From Clostridiales bacterium (GTDB lineage Bacteria; Bacillota; Clostridia; Lachnospirales; Lachnospiraceae): a stretch of DNA of 64,000 bases. Of the stretch, positions 59,510 through 64,000 are shown one piece after another. A program made the translations under genes and the position numbers. Below the pieces are notes generated by a model, which was given only the letters and a program-made list of their open reading frames with translations, was not told where the DNA came from and did not search any database. The stretch is taken from contig JAQXKO010000011.1 of the NCBI GenBank assembly GCA_029010495.1, forward strand, positions 1 through 64,000, read 5' to 3'. Position 1 is the first letter of the stretch; every line of letters starts with the position of its first letter.

Positions 59510-60821
59510 GTCTTATCCTCTCCATTCTTTCCTTAATAGTCTTCTCATAGCCCTGCACGTTAAAATCATAAAAGGTCTGATTTTGTGCATTGTCCGGAAG
59601 ATACTGCTGTGCGCAGAAGTGATTGTCATAATCATGCGGATATTTATAGCCTAATCCCTTGCCAAGCTTTGCCGCGCCGCCGTAATGGGCGTCGCAAAGA
59701 TAAGGCGGTATCTCTTCATTCGGATGGTTTTCAACATATGCCTTTGCCTTAAAAACAGCATTTACGGAGGCATTGCTCTTCGGAGCTGACGCAACATAAG
59801 CTACTGCCTGGGAAAGTATTATCTGTGCCTCCGGCATGCCTACCCTTTCAACTGCCAGACATGCATTAGTCGCCACGACAAGAGCCATCGGGTCTGCATT
59901 CCCCACATCCTCCGAAGCACATATCATTATTCTTCTTGCGATAAATTTAATATCCTCTCCCGCATTAAGCATCCGGGCAAGATAATATACTGCTGCATCC
60001 ACATCAGACCCGCGCATGCTTTTTATGAAAGCCGACACGGTGTTGTAATGATTGTCTCCGTCTTTATCATAACGCGCAACCCTTTTTCTGATACATTCCA
60101 CAGCCACATCCAAAGTTATACGGATATGTCCGTCCTCCCCCGGCTCCGTAGTAAGCACGGCAAGCTCCACTGCATTAAGTGCATTTCTCGCATCACCTCC
60201 CGCCGCATCGGCAAGGAAATCAAGTGCATCATCATCTATGACGGGCTTATATACGGCCATGCCTCTTTCCCTGTCTGTCAGCGCCCTGGATATAAGCTCC
60301 TTAATATTGTCAGTCGACAGGGGGTTGAGCGCAAATATAACGGCTCTGCTGAGTAAGGCTCCGTTGACCTCAAAATAAGGATTCTCCGTAGTAGCTCCGA
60401 TAAGAACAATCGTACCGTCCTCTACAAAAGGCAGCAGATAATCCTGCTGGGCCTTATTGAAGCGGTGAATCTCGTCCACAAACAATATGGTCTTTTTTCC
60501 ATACATTGCCAACGTATCCTTTGCCGCATTCACGACCTCTTCCATATCCTTTTTACCTGCTACGGTTGCATTTATCTGGGTAAATTCTGCACTTGTCGAA
60601 TTGGCAATTACCCTCGCAAGTGTGGTTTTTCCCGTTCCCGGCGGTCCGTAAAGTATTATGGAGGATAACCTGTCAGCCCTGATAGCCCTTGTGAGCAGCT
60701 TATCCTCTCCGAGAATGTGCTCCTGCCCCACAACCTCATCGATGAAGCGAGGTCTCATTCTGGCTGCAAGAGGAGCCTCCTTTTCCTTTACATTTTCTCT
60801 CATATATTCAAATAAATCCAT
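59481..60821 (-). CDS. rarA: Replication-associated recombination protein A (RarA/MgsA)
   Basis: [66 protein letters not shown]. Confidence 0.95.
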   Translation of the reverse strand: MDLFEYMRENVKEKEAPLAARMRPRFIDEVVGQEHILGEDKLLTRAIRADRLSSIILYGPPGTGKTTLARVIANSTSAEFTQINATVAGKKDMEEVVNAAKDTLAMYGKKTILFVDEIHRFNKAQQDYLLPFVEDGTIVLIGATTENPYFEVNGALLSRAVIFALNPLSTDNIKELISRALTDRERGMAVYKPVIDDDALDFLADAAGGDARNALNAVELAVLTTEPGEDGHIRITLDVAVECIRKRVARYDKDGDNHYNTVSAFIKSMRGSDVDAAVYYLARMLNAGEDIKFIARRIMICASEDVGNADPMALVVATNACLAVERVGMPEAQIILSQAVAYVASAPKSNASVNAVFKAKAYVENHPNEEIPPYLCDAHYGGAAKLGKGLGYKYPHDYDNHFCAQQYLPDNAQNQTFYDFNVQGYEKTIKERMERIRREDKTGEKQ

Positions 60822-60869
60822 AATTCATCCTTTATACACCGGTTTCACTATACTAATTTTTGTAAATCA

Positions 60870-60898
60870 TTGCAATAATTGTCCCCTTGGGGTATACT
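60870..60898 (+). promoter_or_regulatory. SigA-type promoter upstream of the DUF4250 gene
   Basis: TTGCAA (60870-60875), 17 nt, TATACT (60893-60898). Confidence 0.75.
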
Positions 60899-60912
60899 AT
60901 GTATACATACAT

Positions 60913-60981
60913 GCCGGAAAACGTATGCGCTTCTGGCAGAAAACCAATCGGTATCTGCCCTTACAAAATCCTGTTTCCGGC
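60913..60981 (+). other. Nested hairpin in the DUF4250 5' UTR
   Basis: Outer stem GCCGGAAA/TTTCCGGC (60913-60920/60974-60981); inner stem GGCAGA/TCTGCC (60935-60940/60954-60959). Confidence 0.6.
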
Positions 60982-61008
60982 AAATAAATTATTAAGGAAA
61001 TAATGATT

Positions 61009-61182
61009 ATGCTTCCATCAGATCCATTAATGCTGCTCAGCTTTATTAATACCAGACTTCGTGACGAATACGATTCTTTAGACGCCCTGTGCGATGCCCT
61101 TGACGAATCTGCCGAGGATATCAAGGCAGCTCTTGGGAAAATCGATTACAGATACAACGAAGAGCTTAACCAGTTTAAGTAG
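61009..61182 (+). CDS. DUF4250 family protein (57 aa), not in ORF track
   Basis: MLPSDPLMLLSFINTRLRDEYDSLDALCDALDESAEDIKAALGKIDYRYNEELNQFK*; SD AAGGAAA. Confidence 0.85.
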   Translation: MLPSDPLMLLSFINTRLRDEYDSLDALCDALDESAEDIKAALGKIDYRYNEELNQFK

Positions 61183-61234
61183 CAGTTATTATGATAATTT
61201 ATTACAAATTTTTTGTCAAGTAAAGAGGTAGCTT

Positions 61235-61852
61235 GTGGGCAATTTTAAATACATCAGAAAAACGGTAACAGCTGAAATTACGGAGAAAAAATCCCGCTTT
61301 ATTGCAACGCTTACTCCCGTGGAAAACGAGGAGGAGGCTCTGGCCTTTATCGCATCAATTAAAAAGAAATATTACGATGCGCGACACAACTGCTATGCTT
61401 ATATAACCGGTGACGAGGATGAATTTATCCATGCCTCTGACGACGGTGAGCCTGCACATACAGCCGGCAGACCCATGCTTGACATTTTAATAAAAAGTGA
61501 TCTTCACAAGGTATGTGTTACGGTCACAAGATATTTCGGCGGCATTCTTCTGGGTACAGGAGGTCTTGTCAGAGCTTACAGTGATGCACTTAAAGCCGCC
61601 ATTGAGGAGGCTGACATTTATGAGCTTACGGAATACCTGGCGGTTAATGTGAAATGTGATTATTCCTCCCATGGCAAAATCACTAACTATGCCCTGAAGG
61701 AGGGTTTACGATTATCTAATCCTGTCTATAATGAAAATGTAGAATTTGATCTGATGATCTCACCTGATGACGCAGACGCCTGTATCGCAGTACTTACTGA
61801 CATAACGGGAGGAAGGGCTGCCATTACGGTCGGTGAGAAGGTTCTTATGTAA
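61235..61852 (+). CDS. YigZ/IMPACT family protein
   Basis: KKSRFIATLTPVENEEEALAFI; ARHNCYAYI; DDGEPAHTAGRPMLDIL; VTRYFGGILLGTGGLVRAYSDA; GTG start. Confidence 0.93.
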   Translation: MGNFKYIRKTVTAEITEKKSRFIATLTPVENEEEALAFIASIKKKYYDARHNCYAYITGDEDEFIHASDDGEPAHTAGRPMLDILIKSDLHKVCVTVTRYFGGILLGTGGLVRAYSDALKAAIEEADIYELTEYLAVNVKCDYSSHGKITNYALKEGLRLSNPVYNENVEFDLMISPDDADACIAVLTDITGGRAAITVGEKVLM

Positions 61853-61863
61853 AAGAGGTTGTT

Positions 61864-64000
61864 ATGAATTACGGTAAAAGAGCTATTTACAAAAGACAGT
61901 CAATGCTAAAGTCTAAGTCGCTCAGACTCATGTCAAGAATCAGGGTGATTTGTCTCGGATTTCTGTGTCTTGCCGTGGCTTCCGGTATTACAATCGGAGG
62001 TGCCGTAGGGCTTAAGATGTACCGGAGCATCATCGCAGACGCACCAAGCCTTGACAATATAAGTGTGGTTCCCTCAACTTTTGCCTCAAATATATATGCC
62101 AATGACGGCAAAACTATTATCAAAACACTTTCCGCTTCGGGCAGCAACAGGGAATATGTAACCTACAATAACATATCTCCGAATGCAGTTAATGCATTCG
62201 TGGCCCTGGAGGATGAGCGCTTCTTCAGTCACAAGGGTATAGATTTACAGGGAATTCTGCGCGTTGCAATAACAGATATGATTACGGGCAATGACGCAGG
62301 AGCCTCCACAATAACACAACAGCTTATTAAAAACCAGGTGTTCGGCGGCGGAAATGAAGCGTCATTTTCCGACAAACTCAAACGTAAAATTCAGGAGCAG
62401 TATCTTGCCGTTTCACTCGAGAACAAAACTTCAAAGGAAAAGATTCTTGAATATTATCTTAACACAATAAATCTCGGCAACGGCACCTACGGTATCCAGA
62501 AGGCTTCGAGAGCATACTTTGGCAAGGACGCCTCAAAGCTCAATGTTTCCGAGGCCGCCGTTCTTGCGCCTATCGCATATTCTCCTACCCTCATGAATCC
62601 GATTACTCATCCCGAGGCCAATAAAAAGCGTCGTCTTGCAACACTTGACAATATGCTTAAGCAGAGGCTTATAACGCAGTCACAGTATGATGATGCTGTT
62701 GCCGATACCGATAATGTTTATGAGAGAATCATAATGCAGGATGAGCTCAATCAGGATAACTCCGAGCGTCAGAATTCATATTTTGTAGACGCCCTGATAA
62801 CACAGATACTCAGTGATCTGGAGAAGGCCGGCTACAGCTCCTATGAGGCAAATTCCCTTCTTTTCACAAGCGGTCTTGATATAATAACTACCCAGGATGC
62901 ACAGATACAGGCAATTCTTGACAATGAATTTACGGATCCTGACAATTTCCCTGCAATAGGCCAGGGCTCCTACTATGAGCTCGACTCCGGCTGGGCGCTG
63001 TCAATTTATATCGGCGGCGATGAATGGATACACTATCATATCCGCGATCTTGTAAATTACTATAGTGATTTTGACGACAAAGATAATATATACAACCATC
63101 CGAAGAAGGACGGTAAGGGTATAAGCGCCCTCACTCTCGACAGGGATGATCTTGATAAAAAAATCGATGAGTTTATCGATGCAAAATTCAAAGAGCAAAA
63201 CGGCGTATCATATATGGAATCAGAGCGAATATACAACCTGGAGCCTCAGGCTGCCATGGTCGTAATGGATCCTGCCACGGGAAACGTGCTTGCCCTTTAC
63301 GGAGGACGCGGAAATAAGTCGGGCGACCGGGTGCTTAACAGAGCGACCGAGGCTTTCCGCCAGCCGGGCTCAACCTTTAAGGTGCTGGCGGCTTTTCTGC
63401 CGGCTCTTGATACAGGTAAAATTACACTCGCCTCCGTATTTGACGATTCTTATTATTCCTACGGAATAAACCAGACAATAAGAAACTGGTACAACACAGG
63501 CTTTGAAGGTCTCTCCCCGGTAAGACGCGGCATTTACCACTCGATGAATATTGTAGCCGCAAGATGTCTTGAAAGCACCGGTGTGGGCACCTCCATGATG
63601 TATCTTAAGCAGTTAGGCTTTACAAAGCTTGATGATAAAAACGACAGAAATATATCGCTTGCACTTGGCGGACTGTCAAAGGGCGTATCCGTAATGGAGC
63701 TTACCGCTGCATACTCCGCCATTGCCAATCAGGGAATATATAACACTCCGAAGCTCTATACAGCCATCTATACTCATGACGGCAAACTGCTGCTTGAAAA
63801 AAAATCCGAATCAATGCCTGTCATGAAGGACACGACAGCATATCTGTTAACCGATGCAATGCGTGATACTCTGCGTATCGGCACTGCTACAAAGTGCCGC
63901 TTTGACAATCTCGATATTGCAACTGCCGGAAAGACGGGTACAACCTCCGGCGACAACGATTTGTGGTTCTGCGGATATACTCCTTACTACTGTGCGGCAA
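61864..64000 (+). CDS. Class A penicillin-binding protein (PBP1A-like), 3'-truncated by the window; not in ORF track
   Basis: ALEDERFFSHKGID; STITQQLIKNQV; RQPGSTFKVLA (SxxK); HSMN (SxN); AGKTGTTSGDND (KTG); open to the window end. Confidence 0.95.
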   Translation, partial: MNYGKRAIYKRQSMLKSKSLRLMSRIRVICLGFLCLAVASGITIGGAVGLKMYRSIIADAPSLDNISVVPSTFASNIYANDGKTIIKTLSASGSNREYVTYNNISPNAVNAFVALEDERFFSHKGIDLQGILRVAITDMITGNDAGASTITQQLIKNQVFGGGNEASFSDKLKRKIQEQYLAVSLENKTSKEKILEYYLNTINLGNGTYGIQKASRAYFGKDASKLNVSEAAVLAPIAYSPTLMNPITHPEANKKRRLATLDNMLKQRLITQSQYDDAVADTDNVYERIIMQDELNQDNSERQNSYFVDALITQILSDLEKAGYSSYEANSLLFTSGLDIITTQDAQIQAILDNEFTDPDNFPAIGQGSYYELDSGWALSIYIGGDEWIHYHIRDLVNYYSDFDDKDNIYNHPKKDGKGISALTLDRDDLDKKIDEFIDAKFKEQNGVSYMESERIYNLEPQAAMVVMDPATGNVLALYGGRGNKSGDRVLNRATEAFRQPGSTFKVLAAFLPALDTGKITLASVFDDSYYSYGINQTIRNWYNTGFEGLSPVRRGIYHSMNIVAARCLESTGVGTSMMYLKQLGFTKLDDKNDRNISLALGGLSKGVSVMELTAAYSAIANQGIYNTPKLYTAIYTHDGKLLLEKKSESMPVMKDTTAYLLTDAMRDTLRIGTATKCRFDNLDIATAGKTGTTSGDNDLWFCGYTPYYCAA

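Noticed and set aside
60897-61124. 75-aa minus-strand ORF
   Set aside because: Antisense to the DUF4250 gene and its leader.
1-64000. tRNA, rRNA, prophage, transposase or restriction/defence genes
   Set aside because: None recognised on either strand; the window looks like core chromosome with limited accessory content.

Overview
This is a low-to-mid-GC Firmicutes chromosomal segment, most likely Lachnospiraceae (inferred from gene content and order, not from a database). Most genes lie on the minus strand.

Main blocks, left to right:
(1) A 104-bp-period tandem array of long imperfect palindromes starts at the window edge and abuts the 3' end of trpB2.
(2) trpB2 sits behind a complete tRNA-Trp T-box leader with a near-perfect promoter.
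(3) Metabolic genes follow: FNT transporter, PH-domain protein, G1P dehydrogenase-like, GNAT, asnA, asnS, GH32, YfhO.
(4) The conserved ftsH-hpt-tilS-spoIIE-like-divIC-yabQ-yabP-rqcP-hup block.
(5) larC(N-terminal)-larE-larB without larA in view.
(6) A Gram-positive type IV pilus operon of about 14 kb (pilB-T-C-A-A'-D-MN-O plus GspI/K/H/J-like minor pilins).
(7) hisB, a glycosyltransferase, TetR, plsC, murI, ddl, ispE, spoIIR and a DUF3794/LysM protein.
(8) pyk, then a decayed stretch (rsgA tail and histidine kinase fragment), then trxA/trxB, SEC-C protein, rarA, DUF4250, IMPACT/YigZ and a class A PBP truncated by the window end.

The best items for a second look are the hairpin array, the pilus operon with its unusual minor pilins and upstream dyads, the membrane-domain-less SpoIIE-like phosphatase, two unlisted small ORFs, the structured DUF4250 leader, the TetR double operator and the pseudogene stretch. 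All assignments come from reading sequence and motifs; no searches were run.
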